Assembly: GCF_024218795.1 (NCBI RefSeq)
Contig: NZ_CP100400.1
Coordinates: 2,604,001 to 2,668,000 of the forward strand
From: Halorussus aquaticus
GTDB lineage: Archaea > Halobacteriota > Halobacteria > Halobacteriales > Haladaptataceae
Length of the DNA: 64,000 nt
Direction: 5' to 3'
Position numbers and translations under genes: made by a program. Below the pieces are notes generated by a model that was not told the origin of the DNA, ran no database searches, and saw only the letters and a program-made list of their open reading frames with translations. Each line of letters opens with the position of its first letter. Within the stretch, counting starts at the first letter, position 1. Shown here one piece after another: positions 43,450 through 52,563 of the stretch.

Positions 43450-44976
43450 TCAGTACACCGCGTCCCGAATTGCGTCGTCGAGGTCCTCGAAGGTGTCGAG
43501 GTGGGTCCGGCGCTCGGTCCGGAGTCTCGCCAGTTTCTCGTCCAGATTCGCCACGTGTTCGGCCACGTCGAACGCGGCGATGTCCATGCCGGGCACCGCG
43601 CTCGGAATAGTCAGTCCGGTCGCCTCGTCGTCGGTCCACTCGACGGTGCCGCGGGCGATTTCCCGCAGAATCGTCACCGACTCCTCGACCCCGATGTCCT
43701 TCTGCTCCGCGCCGAGGTGGCCGGTGTTGATGACGAAGCAGTCCACGTCGAGGTCGGCCACGAGGTCGCGGAAGCGGTTGCCCTCCTCGCCCTTCGACCC
43801 CACGATGAACGGGTTGGTGCCGACCACGCGGATGGACTCCCCGGCCTTCGAGGGGTCGCCCGCGCTGGTCTGGATGGACTCGCCGAGCATGAACGCCGCG
43901 GCGGCCTCCTCCGGCGAGAGTTTGGCGACCGGGGGCATGACGGGGTTCCGGGTGATGAAGAACACTTGGTCCACGCCGTCGAGGTCGATGTCCTCGTCGG
44001 CCGACGAGAGATGCTCGCGTTCGATGACGGCCCGGCCGTTGGTGGTGTAGCGGTCGCTCTCGAAGTCCACCGTGCCGTCCTCGGCGACGTCCACGTTCTC
44101 CAGCACGGCCGACTCGTCGGTCACGGCGTCGTACATCGCGGGCTGTTCGTCGGCGTCGAGACCGATGGTCTTGACGTAGAGACCGTTGCCCTCGCTCCCC
44201 GCGATGGTCCCGTCCGGCAGCAGGGCGCACACGTCGTCCTGCAGCATGGTCGCCTCCTCCGGGTCGTCCAGCCAGAGACCGTGAGCCGTCAGGGTGGACT
44301 TGCCGGTGGCCGAGAGACCGAGGAACGCCTGTCCGACCTCCTTCAGGTCGCCGGAGCCGTCCGTCAGGCGGACGCGCTTGCTCCCGGCGTGGAGGCCGAG
44401 TCCGCCCTGCTTCTTGGCGTAGTACATGAACAGGCGGAGGAACGACTTCTTGGCCTCCCCGGTGTAGTCGCTCCCGAGGACGGCGGTGACGCCCTCGTCG
44501 GGGAGGATTCTGACGGCGATTTCGTCGGCGTCGGGAATCTGGACCGTCACGAAGTCCGGGTCCGGACGGGAGTCCCCGTCGCCCGTCACGGGTTCGAAGA
44601 GCTTCGCCCACGCCAGCGCGATGCGGCCGTACTCCCGGGGGACGTAGAGTCGGCAGACGTAGGAGTGGTCGTCGTATCGGCCCATCCGGCGGTCCACGCA
44701 GACCATCTCTCGCTCGCGAGCCGCGTCGAACGTTCGCTCGATGCGTGCGTAGTCGTCCGCGTCGAAGTCGTCGTCCACCGCGTTCTTCGTCCGGTCGGCG
44801 TTGCGAGAACGCTCGTCGCTGACGTAGGACGGCGAACCGAACTCGGTGGTCGTCTCGAGGTGGTCGGAGAACTCGCGGAGGCGGTCCATCGACGGGTCGT
44901 ATATCACGTCGTCCGCTTCGGCCGGGTCTGGAAGCGCTGTCTCCAGCGACTGAACTGACTTCCCGGATTCTGACAT
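43450..44976 (-). CDS. pckA: Phosphoenolpyruvate carboxykinase (ATP)
   Basis: 508 aa from MSESGKSVQSLE; a GTG at 44988 is possible but the TATA (ATAATTATAC near 45001) places the start about here. Converts oxaloacetate and ATP to PEP, CO2 and ADP. The ATP-type P-loop is GLSATGKST, metal residues are in EATMLQDDVCALLPDG, and the substrate site includes GSDYTGEAKKS and FITRNPVMPPVAKL. Gluconeogenic entry; the opposing acetate-activating gene would feed the same carbon path. Confidence 0.92.
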   Translation of the reverse strand: MSESGKSVQSLETALPDPAEADDVIYDPSMDRLREFSDHLETTTEFGSPSYVSDERSRNADRTKNAVDDDFDADDYARIERTFDAAREREMVCVDRRMGRYDDHSYVCRLYVPREYGRIALAWAKLFEPVTGDGDSRPDPDFVTVQIPDADEIAVRILPDEGVTAVLGSDYTGEAKKSFLRLFMYYAKKQGGLGLHAGSKRVRLTDGSGDLKEVGQAFLGLSATGKSTLTAHGLWLDDPEEATMLQDDVCALLPDGTIAGSEGNGLYVKTIGLDADEQPAMYDAVTDESAVLENVDVAEDGTVDFESDRYTTNGRAVIEREHLSSADEDIDLDGVDQVFFITRNPVMPPVAKLSPEEAAAAFMLGESIQTSAGDPSKAGESIRVVGTNPFIVGSKGEEGNRFRDLVADLDVDCFVINTGHLGAEQKDIGVEESVTILREIARGTVEWTDDEATGLTIPSAVPGMDIAAFDVAEHVANLDEKLARLRTERRTHLDTFEDLDDAIRDAVY

Positions 44977-45000
44977 CGGGTGGACCAAGAGTACCCGGAC

Positions 45001-45009
45001 GTATAATTA
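45001..45009 (-). promoter_or_regulatory. TATA box of pckA
   Basis: ATAATTATA (plus strand GTATAATTAT) lies about 25-33 nt before the pckA start on the minus strand, consistent with a leaderless transcript and with use of the ATG at 44976. Confidence 0.62.
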
Positions 45010-45231
45010 TGCACCATTTACGCAAGAGTTGGCGCCTCTACTCTGGATTTTTGATTTCACATCCGAGTAAATAATCCCTCTTCGGGGGCGGATACCGGAG
45101 GTTGTGTCCGTTTAGGTCTCGATTATCGTACTCGCTCTCACGGCGGTCGCCACGAACCGGTCGCTGCGCGGCGGAGGCGGTGAAGATTCCCCGACGCGAC
45201 CGATTCCCACCGTCCGGAAACAGGACACCAC

Positions 45232-45240
45232 TTTTAAGCG
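45232..45240 (+). promoter_or_regulatory. TATA box of the acetate-CoA ligase gene
   Basis: CTTTTAAGC lies about 27 nt before the GTG at 45263, so the transcript is probably leaderless and the GTG is the true start. A 270-bp gap between pckA and this gene holds both divergent promoters. Confidence 0.6.
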
Positions 45241-45262
45241 CGAATCGGGCGAACTGACGAAC

Positions 45263-47431
45263 GTGGACGAGAACACTGGCGGTCCGGGAAACGAAGTGAC
45301 GCGGACCTCGGAAGTCGAGCGGAGCGAGTCTTCCGGCGGGTTAGCTGGGCTGTTCACGCCCGAGCGAGTCGCCGTAATCGGCGCGACCGAGAGCGAGGGG
45401 TCCATCGGTCGCGCGATTACCGAGAACCTGCGGGCCGACTTCGCGGGCGAGACCGTCCCGGTGAACCCCAACTACGACGACGTGCTGGGGCTGGAGTGCT
45501 ACCCCGACGTGGCCGACGTTCCGGGCGAACTGGACCTCGCGGTGGTCGTCGTCCCGCCGAAAATCGCGGTCGAGGCCGTCCGGCAGTGCGGCGAGGCCGG
45601 AGTGCGGAACGTGGTCGTCATCACCGCCGGGTTCGGCGAGACCGGGAGCGAGGGCGCGACCCGGGAGCGGGAACTGGCCGAGGTCGCCGAGAAGTACGAC
45701 CTCAACGTGGTCGGTCCGAACAGTCTCGGCGTGATGAGCACGCCGTCGGGGATGAACGCTACCTTCGGTCCCGAGAACGCGCTTCCGGGGTCTATCTCCT
45801 TCATGAGCCAGTCCGGCGCGTTCATCACCGCGGTGCTGGACTGGGCCAACGACGAGGGCATCGGCTTCAAGGACGTGGTGTCGCTCGGTAACAAGGCTGT
45901 CCTCGACGAGACCGACTTCGTGGAGGCGTGGGGCGACGACCCCGACACCGACGTGATTCTGGGCTATCTGGAGGGCGTCGAAGACGGCGGCGAGTTCATC
46001 GACGCCGCGCGCCGAGTCACCGACGACACCCCCATCGTGATGGTCAAGTCGGGCCGGACCGAGGCCGGGGCGCAGGCGGTCTCCTCGCACACCGGGACCC
46101 TCGCGGGGAGCGAGCAGGCCTACGAGGCCGGACTCGAACAGGCGGGCGTCCTCCGGGTCGAGAACGTGCAGGAACTGTTCGACTTCGCACAGATTCTGTC
46201 GGGCCAACCCCTGCCCGACTCCGACGACGTGGCCATCGTGACCAACGCGGGCGGCCCGGGCGTGATGACCACTGACGCGGTGGGCGACTCCAACCTCTCG
46301 CTGGCCTCGTTCTCCGAGGAGACCCTCTCGGCGCTCTCCGAGTCGATGCCCGAGGAGGCCAACATCTACAATCCCATCGACGCCATCGGCGACGCCGACA
46401 TCGACCGATTCGAGGAGGCGCTGGACATCGCGCTCGCCGACGAGAACGTCGGGTGCGCGGTGGTCCTGTCGGCACCGACTGCGGTCATCGACTTCGACGA
46501 CCTCGCGCGGGTCATCACCGACCTGCAGGCCGAACACGGGAAACCGGTCGCCTCGGTGCTGATGGGCGGCGAGCGAACCGCCTCGGCCAAGAAGATTCTG
46601 CGCGAGGGCGGCATCCCGAACTACTTCGACCCGGCGCGGGCGGTCCGGAGTCTCGACTCGCTCTCGCGCTACCGCGAAATCAGCGAGCGCGAGTACGAGG
46701 ACCCCCGGACGTTCGACGTAGACCGCGAGCGCGCCCGCGAGATTCTCGAACGCGCCGAGGAGCGCGGCGACAACCGCCTCGGCGTGGAGGCGATGGGCCT
46801 GCTCGACGCCTACGGGATTCCGACGCCGGAGGGCACCGTCGCAGAGACGCCCGAGGACGCGGTCAGCGCCGCGCAGGACATCGAGGACGACGTGGTGATG
46901 AAGATAGTCTCGCCCGACATCCTCCACAAGTCCGACATCGGCGGCGTGAAGGTCGGCGTCTCGCCCGAGGACGTGTACGACGCCTTCGAGGACCTCGTGA
47001 CCCGCGCCCGGAACTACCAGCCGGACGCCACGATTCTGGGCGTGCAGGTACAGGAGATGGTGGACCTCGATTCAGGGACCGAGACCATCATCGGGATGAA
47101 CCGCGACCCGCAGTTCGGTCCCCTGCTGCTGTTCGGACTCGGCGGCATCTTCGTGGAGATTCTGGAGGACACCGAGACGCGGGTCGCGCCCGTGAGCGAG
47201 CGCGAGGCGACCGAGATGGTCGAGGGGATTCGGTCCGCGCCGCTCCTTCGAGGCGCGCGAGGCCGCGACCCCGCCGACCGCGAGGCCGTCGTCGAGAGCC
47301 TCCAGCGCCTCTCGCAACTCGTGACCGACTTCCCCGCGATACTCGAACTCGACGTGAACCCCCTCGTCGCGGGTCCGGACGGCGTACAGGCCGTGGACGT
47401 GCGACTCACCGTGGACACCGACAACCTATGA
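45263..47431 (+). CDS. acd: ADP-forming acetate-CoA ligase (alpha-beta fusion)
   Basis: 722 aa from GTG. Order: Rossmann CoA-binding domain (RVAVIGATESEGSIGRAITENL), two succinyl-CoA-ligase-like flavodoxin domains with the phospho-His in SGRTEAGAQAVSSHTGTLAG, then an ATP-grasp domain (GVEAMGLLDAYGIPTPEG, VVMKIVSPDILHKSDIGGV). Single-chain fusion as in other haloarchaea. Converts acetyl-CoA, ADP and Pi to acetate, CoA and ATP, and can work reversibly. Overlaps the next gene by four bases. Confidence 0.92.
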   Translation: MDENTGGPGNEVTRTSEVERSESSGGLAGLFTPERVAVIGATESEGSIGRAITENLRADFAGETVPVNPNYDDVLGLECYPDVADVPGELDLAVVVVPPKIAVEAVRQCGEAGVRNVVVITAGFGETGSEGATRERELAEVAEKYDLNVVGPNSLGVMSTPSGMNATFGPENALPGSISFMSQSGAFITAVLDWANDEGIGFKDVVSLGNKAVLDETDFVEAWGDDPDTDVILGYLEGVEDGGEFIDAARRVTDDTPIVMVKSGRTEAGAQAVSSHTGTLAGSEQAYEAGLEQAGVLRVENVQELFDFAQILSGQPLPDSDDVAIVTNAGGPGVMTTDAVGDSNLSLASFSEETLSALSESMPEEANIYNPIDAIGDADIDRFEEALDIALADENVGCAVVLSAPTAVIDFDDLARVITDLQAEHGKPVASVLMGGERTASAKKILREGGIPNYFDPARAVRSLDSLSRYREISEREYEDPRTFDVDRERAREILERAEERGDNRLGVEAMGLLDAYGIPTPEGTVAETPEDAVSAAQDIEDDVVMKIVSPDILHKSDIGGVKVGVSPEDVYDAFEDLVTRARNYQPDATILGVQVQEMVDLDSGTETIIGMNRDPQFGPLLLFGLGGIFVEILEDTETRVAPVSEREATEMVEGIRSAPLLRGARGRDPADREAVVESLQRLSQLVTDFPAILELDVNPLVAGPDGVQAVDVRLTVDTDNL

Positions 47432-48537
47432 AAACGATACTCGTCACCGCGACCGAAGAGAGCACAGGCAAGACCGCGGTCGCGCTCGCGCTGGCTAAAC
47501 TGGCCGCCGAGCGCGGCCTCTCGGTCGGCTACATGAAACCCAAGGGGACCCGACTCCAGAGCAACGTCGGCAAGACGCTGGACGAGGACCCGATGCTCGC
47601 CCGCGAACTGCTCGACTTGGACGCCGAGATGCACGACCTCGAACCCGTGGTCTACTCGCCGACGTTCGTCGAGCAGGCGATTCGCGGCCGCGAGGACCCC
47701 GACGAACTCCGCGAGCAGGTCCGCGAGAGCTTCGACAGTCTGGCGGAGGGCAAGGACCTGATGGTGGTCGAGGGCGGCGGGAAACTCACCACCGGCGGCA
47801 TCGTCGGTCTCACGGACCCCGACGTGGCCGACCTCCTCGACGCCGAAGTCCTGCTCATGTCGAAGTACGAGCAGGGCGGCGACGTGGACGACCTGCTGGC
47901 GGCCGCCGACGACGTGGGCGACCGACTGCTCGGCGTGCTGTTCAACGCGGTGCAGGAGGGGAACTTCGACGGTCTCGAAACCGAAGTCGTCCCGTTCCTC
48001 GAAGCGCGCGGCGTCCCGGTTCTGGGCGTCGTCCCCCGCGACCAATCGCTGGCGGGCGTGACGGTCGCGGAACTCGCCGCGGAACTCTCGGCCGAGCAGT
48101 TGAACGATGCGTCCGGCGAGGCCTTCGTCGAGCGGTTCCTCGTGGGCGCGATGTCGGGCGACTCCGCGCTGCGCCACCTCCGCCGGACGAAGGACGCCGC
48201 CCTGATAACCGGCGGCGACCGGCCGGACCTCCAGCGCGTCGCGCTGGAAGCGCCGGGCGTGAAGTGCCTGATTCTGACCGGCGGGTTCCGCCCGCCGGGG
48301 GCCATCGTCGGCAAGGCCGAGGAGAAGGGCGTCCCGGTCCTGCTGGTCCAGTCGGACACACTGACGACGATAGAGCGCGCCGAGGACGTGGTCAGGAGCG
48401 GTCGGACGCGCGACGCCGAGACGGTCGAGACGATGCGGGACCTGCTCCACGACCACGCCGACGTGGAGGCCATCCTCGGCGACGGTGACGCGTCGTCGTC
48501 CGAGACGGACGACGACTCCGACCAACCGCAGGAGTAA
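47428..48537 (+). CDS. Dethiobiotin-synthetase-like P-loop protein with DRTGG domain
   Basis: 369 aa. The start codon overlaps the acd TGA (ATGA), implying coupled translation. N-terminal P-loop (TATEESTGKTAVALAL) and VVEGGGKL with Mg-binding resemble BioD/Pta N-terminal domains; a DRTGG domain follows (VGAMSGDSALRHLRRTKDAALITGGDRPDLQ). This two-part unit is the N-terminal regulatory part of long bacterial phosphotransacetylases, here without the catalytic transferase part. Suggests a regulator of acetate/acetyl-CoA flux. Acidic Ser/Asp tail. Confidence 0.84.
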   Translation: MKTILVTATEESTGKTAVALALAKLAAERGLSVGYMKPKGTRLQSNVGKTLDEDPMLARELLDLDAEMHDLEPVVYSPTFVEQAIRGREDPDELREQVRESFDSLAEGKDLMVVEGGGKLTTGGIVGLTDPDVADLLDAEVLLMSKYEQGGDVDDLLAAADDVGDRLLGVLFNAVQEGNFDGLETEVVPFLEARGVPVLGVVPRDQSLAGVTVAELAAELSAEQLNDASGEAFVERFLVGAMSGDSALRHLRRTKDAALITGGDRPDLQRVALEAPGVKCLILTGGFRPPGAIVGKAEEKGVPVLLVQSDTLTTIERAEDVVRSGRTRDAETVETMRDLLHDHADVEAILGDGDASSSETDDDSDQPQE

Positions 48538-48539
48538 CG

Positions 48540-49571
48540 CTACTTCCCGATTCGGACCATCCCTTTCACTGTCTCGGGGTCCATCGCACGCTGGAAGGCG
48601 TCGTCCGTATCTTCGAGGTCGGCCTCGAAGTCCACGATGCCCGCCGCGTCCACCGCGCCGTCCGCGAGCAGTTCTATCGCCGCCGGGTACGTGTTCCGGT
48701 AGCGGAACGACCCGCGAACGTCCAACTCGTTGTCCACAATGTCGAGCACGTCGAGGGGCACCTCGGCCTCGTCGCCGAGTCCGACGAAGACCACGGTGCC
48801 GCCGCGCCGAACCGCGTCGAGCGACCCGGCGATGGCCGACTTCGCTCCGGAGGCCTCGATAGCGACATCGACGCCCTCGCCGCCGGTGGCGTCCGCGACC
48901 GCCGCGCCGAGGTCCTCCTCGGTGGGGTCGATGGTCGCGTCCGCGCCGCGCTCCTCGGCCCGCCGGAGTTTGGCGTCAACCACGTCCGAGACGAAGATGT
49001 CGGTCGCTCCCGCGGAGCGGACGGCCTCCATCGCCAGCAGGCCGATTGGTCCCGCGCCGGTAATCAGAACCGAGTCGCCGACGCCGACCTCGGCGCGGCG
49101 CGCGACGTGGATGCCGACGCTGAGCGGTTCGCAGAGCGCGCCCTCGCGCGTGGAGACGGAATCAGGCAATCGGTAGGCGAAGTCGGCGGGCCACGCCACG
49201 TACTCGGCGAACGCGCCGTCGTCCGGCGGGGTCGCCATGAAGGTCACGTCCGGGCAGAGGTTGTACTCGCCGCGCTTGCAGTGGGCGCACCGCCGACAGG
49301 GGACGCCGGGTTCGAGTGCGACTCTATCGCCCGGTTCGAGGTCGGTCACGCGCTCGCCGACCGCGACCACCTCGCCCGCGCTCTCGTGGCCCAGCACCAG
49401 CGGGTTCTCGACCACGTAGTCGCCGATTCGACCGTGTTCGTAGTAGTGGAGGTCCGACCCGCAGATACCGACTTCGCCGACCGCGACCAGCACCTCGTCG
49501 GGCGCGGGGTCGGGCCGCGGCCGGTCCTCGATGTCGAGTCGGCCGGGTTCTCGCAGGACTGCCGTGCGCAT
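48540..49571 (-). CDS. Zinc-dependent alcohol dehydrogenase (sorbitol/threonine dehydrogenase type)
   Basis: 343 aa MDR family. Catalytic Zn ligands in GICGSDLHYYEHG and LGHESAG, structural Zn in CRRCAHCKRGEYNLC, Rossmann domain near VLITGAGPIGLLAMEAV, with the following Val-Ser-Asp suggesting NAD specificity. Polyol dehydrogenase (sorbitol, xylitol, glycerol-related) is the closest class. Full length; ends 2 bp from the end of the P-loop gene on the other strand. Confidence 0.86.
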   Translation of the reverse strand: MRTAVLREPGRLDIEDRPRPDPAPDEVLVAVGEVGICGSDLHYYEHGRIGDYVVENPLVLGHESAGEVVAVGERVTDLEPGDRVALEPGVPCRRCAHCKRGEYNLCPDVTFMATPPDDGAFAEYVAWPADFAYRLPDSVSTREGALCEPLSVGIHVARRAEVGVGDSVLITGAGPIGLLAMEAVRSAGATDIFVSDVVDAKLRRAEERGADATIDPTEEDLGAAVADATGGEGVDVAIEASGAKSAIAGSLDAVRRGGTVVFVGLGDEAEVPLDVLDIVDNELDVRGSFRYRNTYPAAIELLADGAVDAAGIVDFEADLEDTDDAFQRAMDPETVKGMVRIGK

Positions 49572-49651
49572 GGCCGGGTGTTGGTCGCGGAGGGATAAAT
49601 CGGTTCGTGCGCGAGGTGGCTACTTCGGCTACTCACTCACTCGTCCAGAAG

Positions 49652-50101
49652 CTATCTGCCGAGGTCCTTCCGCAGACAGGTCGCCGAACTCGGGCAGAGG
49701 TCGGCGAACTCGGTCGTCTCTCGAACGTTCTCCGGGACCGCCTCGCGGTCGATGACCTCGTACCCGCGACGCCGGAAGAACGCCGCCGCGGTGGTGGTCA
49801 GAAGGTAGAGCGTCTCGATTCCGCTCGTCCGCGCGCGGTCCTCCAGCGCGTCGCACAGCGCCGTTCCGTAGCCCTGTCCGCGATGGGGTTCCGCGACGAC
49901 GACCGACCGGAGCAGCCCGTTCGACCCGTGGGGTTCAACGCCGCCGATACCGACGAACTCCGCGTCCTCGCGGCCGACGAAGAAGCAACTCGGTTTCTCT
50001 CGCACGTCCTGCGACGGGAGTCCGTTTGATTCCAACAACTCCTCGATTCGGTTCAACTCCGCGCTTTCGGCCTCTCGAACCGTTATCGACGGCGTGGTCA
50101 T
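49652..50101 (-). CDS. arsN2: ArsN2-like GNAT acetyltransferase
   Basis: 149 aa. GNAT acetyl-CoA loop SVVVAEPHRGQGYGTALC; C-terminal LYLLTTTAAAFFRRRGYEVIDR and TTEFADLCPSSATCL match the ArsN2 family often found in arsenic-resistance operons. Its substrate is not established, though the related ArsN1 acetylates arsenical amino acids. Same strand as arsR-arsM upstream, separated by one small membrane ORF. Cytosolic. Confidence 0.8.
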   Translation of the reverse strand: MTTPSITVREAESAELNRIEELLESNGLPSQDVREKPSCFFVGREDAEFVGIGGVEPHGSNGLLRSVVVAEPHRGQGYGTALCDALEDRARTSGIETLYLLTTTAAAFFRRRGYEVIDREAVPENVRETTEFADLCPSSATCLRKDLGR

Positions 50102-50158
50102 GCTGACCTCGTGAAGTATCCAGTTCGTACGCGGTACCTTTGCGGTTCGAGACGCCGG

Positions 50159-50449
50159 TTAGCACGAGTCATCGGTTGGAATCTGAGTGACCGTTATTCG
50201 GGCCTTTCCGCCGAGGTCGAACGCCATACCCGGGCAGTCGTAGAAGCAACGCACCAGTTCGTAGGCGCGTCGCGCGGCGACGACGAGTCCGGCGACAACT
50301 GCGAGGAGCACGGTGCCGGTCAGCGGTTGGCTGACGAACCACAGCGCCGCGGGAATCGCGGCGACCACGGCGTAACTCAGCAGGATGTCGCTCCACGTGT
50401 ACTCCTCGACTATTGCACTCTCTCGTGAATCGGACGGTGGTCGGTACAT
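50159..50449 (-). CDS. Small membrane protein in the arsenic cluster
   Basis: 96 aa. Two or three helices (ILLSYAVVAAIPAALWFV and LTGTVLLAVVAGLVVAARRAYELV), then a short soluble tail with Cys (CFYDCPGMAFDLGG). Between arsM and arsN2, same strand, gaps of 82 and 57 bp. Could export or sense a product of the ars genes, or be unrelated; no family recognised. Confidence 0.66.
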   Translation of the reverse strand: MYRPPSDSRESAIVEEYTWSDILLSYAVVAAIPAALWFVSQPLTGTVLLAVVAGLVVAARRAYELVRCFYDCPGMAFDLGGKARITVTQIPTDDSC

Positions 50450-50531
50450 TACGTATCAGGTGTGGTAATCGGTGTTCGTTGGTGCGATGCTACTCGCGGC
50501 GTCTGCGACGCTCTCCTCGAAACGGCTGCCA

Positions 50532-51398
50532 TCATTCGGCGGCGTCCCCGCGCGACGGTCGCTGTCTGGACGCTGGCTTCTCGGCCTCGATTCTCGCCGC
50601 GACGACGTAGTCGCTCAAATCGCGCTCGTCGTCCCACTCGCGGATGAACTCGTCGCTGTCGGATTTCGGTTCGATGGAGACGTCCGCGAATCCGGCGTCG
50701 GTCAGCATCGCGTCGAGCGCGGGAATCGACGCCGCGCCGCCGACGCAGGCCGCCACGGACGTGGGGTCTGTTCGTACCCCGTCCGGGAGTTCGGCGGTCA
50801 GGACGACGTCCGAGATTGCGAGCCGCCCGCCGGGTCGCAGGACGCGATACGCCTCGCGGAACACCTGCGGTTTGTCCGGCGAGAGGTTGACGACGCAGTT
50901 CGACAGAATCACGTCCACCGACGCGTCGGCGACCGGGAGGTGTTCTATCTCCCCGAGTCGGAACTCGACGTTCGACGCGTCGTTCGCCTCGACGTTCTCG
51001 CGGGCAGTCTCGACCATCTCGGGCGTCATATCGACGCCGACGACGCGACCGGTCTCCCCGACCTCTCGGGCCGCGAGGAAGCAGTCGAACCCGCCGCCGG
51101 AGCCGAGATCGAGGACCGTGTCGCCCGTTTCGAGACCGGCGATTGCAGTCGGATTCCCGCAACCGAGACCCAGATTCGCGTCCCCGTCCACGGCGTCGAG
51201 GTCCGCGTCCGAGTAGCCGAGTCTGCGCGACTCGTCGGCCGAGGCGTCGCCGCAGGAGTCCGTCCCTTCGCAACACGACGACTCCGTCGACGAGGACTCG
51301 GCGGCGATACGGGAGTACCGTTCGCGCACGGCGGTGCGCTGGTCCGCGTCCGTGAGGCCCTCGCCGTCGGTCTCGGCGGTCGGTGCGTCGTCAGTCAT
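50532..51398 (-). CDS. arsM: Arsenite S-adenosylmethionine methyltransferase
   Basis: 288 aa. SAM motif I VLDLGSGGGFDCFLAA near residue 97. Three catalytic cysteines of ArsM are in place: Cys80 (GLGCGNP), Cys168 (SNCVVNLS) and Cys218 (ACVGGA), and a cysteine cluster SSCCEGTDSCG near residue 41. Methylates As(III) to mono-, di- and trimethyl forms, which can volatilise. Its start overlaps the arsR end by eight bases, so it is translationally linked. Confidence 0.9.
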   Translation of the reverse strand: MTDDAPTAETDGEGLTDADQRTAVRERYSRIAAESSSTESSCCEGTDSCGDASADESRRLGYSDADLDAVDGDANLGLGCGNPTAIAGLETGDTVLDLGSGGGFDCFLAAREVGETGRVVGVDMTPEMVETARENVEANDASNVEFRLGEIEHLPVADASVDVILSNCVVNLSPDKPQVFREAYRVLRPGGRLAISDVVLTAELPDGVRTDPTSVAACVGGAASIPALDAMLTDAGFADVSIEPKSDSDEFIREWDDERDLSDYVVAARIEAEKPASRQRPSRGDAAE

Positions 51399-51759
51399 CG
51401 TCGGGTGACCTCGTCTCGTCGAGGACGCCGAGGAGTCGTTCGGCCCGCGGCGTCGCGGTGTAGTAGCGCCAGCGACCCTCCTTTCGCCGTTCGACCAGTC
51501 CGGCGCTGAACAGCCGCGAGAGCGCTTGACTGACCGCGCCCTGACTTACTCCGAGCGTGGGTTCGAGTTCACAGACGCAGACGTCGTCGTCGGAGTCCGC
51601 GATGAGTCGGAGCGCTTCGTACCGGGTGTCGTTCCCCAGCGTCGCGAGCGTCTGGACGTCGTCCGCCAAGTCTTCCTCCGACAGCGAGTGTCCGACCTCG
51701 CAGCAGCCAGTCCCTCGTTGCGCGTCGTCCGGTTCGGCGTCCGTCGTTTGCCCACTCAT
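51391..51759 (-). CDS. arsR: ArsR-family repressor
   Basis: 122 aa winged-helix regulator. LATLGNDTRYEALRLI starts the domain; the As(III)-binding pair is Cys61 and Cys63 in DVCVCELEPTLGVSQ at the recognition helix; HTH is SQGAVSQALSRLFSAGLV; and C-terminal wing is RRKEGRWRYYTAT. A second Cys pair (CC, 19-20) may also bind arsenic. Its two operator copies lie just upstream of its start. Divergent gene at 51894 is unrelated. Confidence 0.9.
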   Translation of the reverse strand: MSGQTTDAEPDDAQRGTGCCEVGHSLSEEDLADDVQTLATLGNDTRYEALRLIADSDDDVCVCELEPTLGVSQGAVSQALSRLFSAGLVERRKEGRWRYYTATPRAERLLGVLDETRSPDDD

Positions 51760-51760
51760 T

Positions 51761-51790
51761 TTAGCACATGCTAATATTAGACTCTGCTAA
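51761..51790. promoter_or_regulatory. Double ArsR operator
   Basis: TTAGCACATGCTAA (51761-51774) and TTAGACTCTGCTAA (51777-51790): two TTAG-N6-CTAA palindromes spaced 16 bp. They cover the start point and TATA (TTATATTAG) of the arsR gene, so a bound dimer pair would repress arsR-arsM. The first copy starts 2 bp upstream of the arsR ATG. Confidence 0.75.
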
Positions 51791-51893
51791 TATAAACGTT
51801 CGGGTCACTCGGTAGACAGAACTGCGTCGAAAAAACTACCGGAGTTCGACCGGCTATCGGTGCGGCAGATAGTATCACACGACCACGTCCCTT

Positions 51894-52451
51894 ATGTCAA
51901 CTCCCGAAGTACCACCGCCCATGCCCGGCGCAGTGTTCCTCCGGGGCGACTCGATTACGCTTCGGACCATCGAAGCGGAAGACGTGGAGTTCATGCGCGA
52001 CGCCGTCAACGACCCCGACGTTCGCGAGGGACTGACGACCGCGTACCCCCTCAACGCCGAACAGGAGCGCGAGTACTTCGAGGAGCGAGTCTCGAATCAG
52101 GAGGACGTGAACCTCGCTATCTGTACGGACGGCGAGATGGCGGGCATCATCGGTCTCCACGACCTGAATCAGCGGTCGGGCCACTGCGAGGTCGGTCTCT
52201 GGCTCGACACCGACTACCACGGTCGCGGCTACGGCACCGAGGCCTCGCGCCTGCTGACCGACTACGCCTTCCGCGAACTCCGGATGCACAGGGTGCAGGC
52301 CCGCGTCCTCGCCACGAACGAGGCCTCCGCACGAATCTGGCAGAAGTTGGGGTTCAGGGAAGAAGGCGTCCACCGCGACGAGGCGTTCACCGGCGGCGAG
52401 TACGTGGACATCCGGTACTTCGGGATGCTCGAAGACGAGTGGGAGAACTAG
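51894..52451 (+). CDS. GNAT acetyltransferase (RimJ/RimL-like)
   Basis: 185 aa (or 176 from the ATG at 51921). N-terminal ITLRTIEAEDVEFMRDAVNDPDV, then acetyl-CoA pocket WLDTDYHGRGYGTEASRLL and ARVLATNEASARIWQKLGF, typical of RimL-like acetyltransferases of protein N-termini or small amines. Cytosolic. Not clearly linked to the ars cluster. Confidence 0.85.
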   Translation: MSTPEVPPPMPGAVFLRGDSITLRTIEAEDVEFMRDAVNDPDVREGLTTAYPLNAEQEREYFEERVSNQEDVNLAICTDGEMAGIIGLHDLNQRSGHCEVGLWLDTDYHGRGYGTEASRLLTDYAFRELRMHRVQARVLATNEASARIWQKLGFREEGVHRDEAFTGGEYVDIRYFGMLEDEWEN

Positions 52452-52563
52452 CGACGACGGAGCGGAGTCCGCGTCGTCGCCCTGCTCCGCGGTGGCATTC
52501 GACGCCAGAGTAGCCGCGCGCAACGGCGGGTTATTTAGTCCGGGAGCGAAAATCCCGGTCCGA

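Noticed and set aside
43193-45025. 610-codon leftward frame across pckA
   Set aside because: Arg-rich out-of-frame translation of pckA; no domain.
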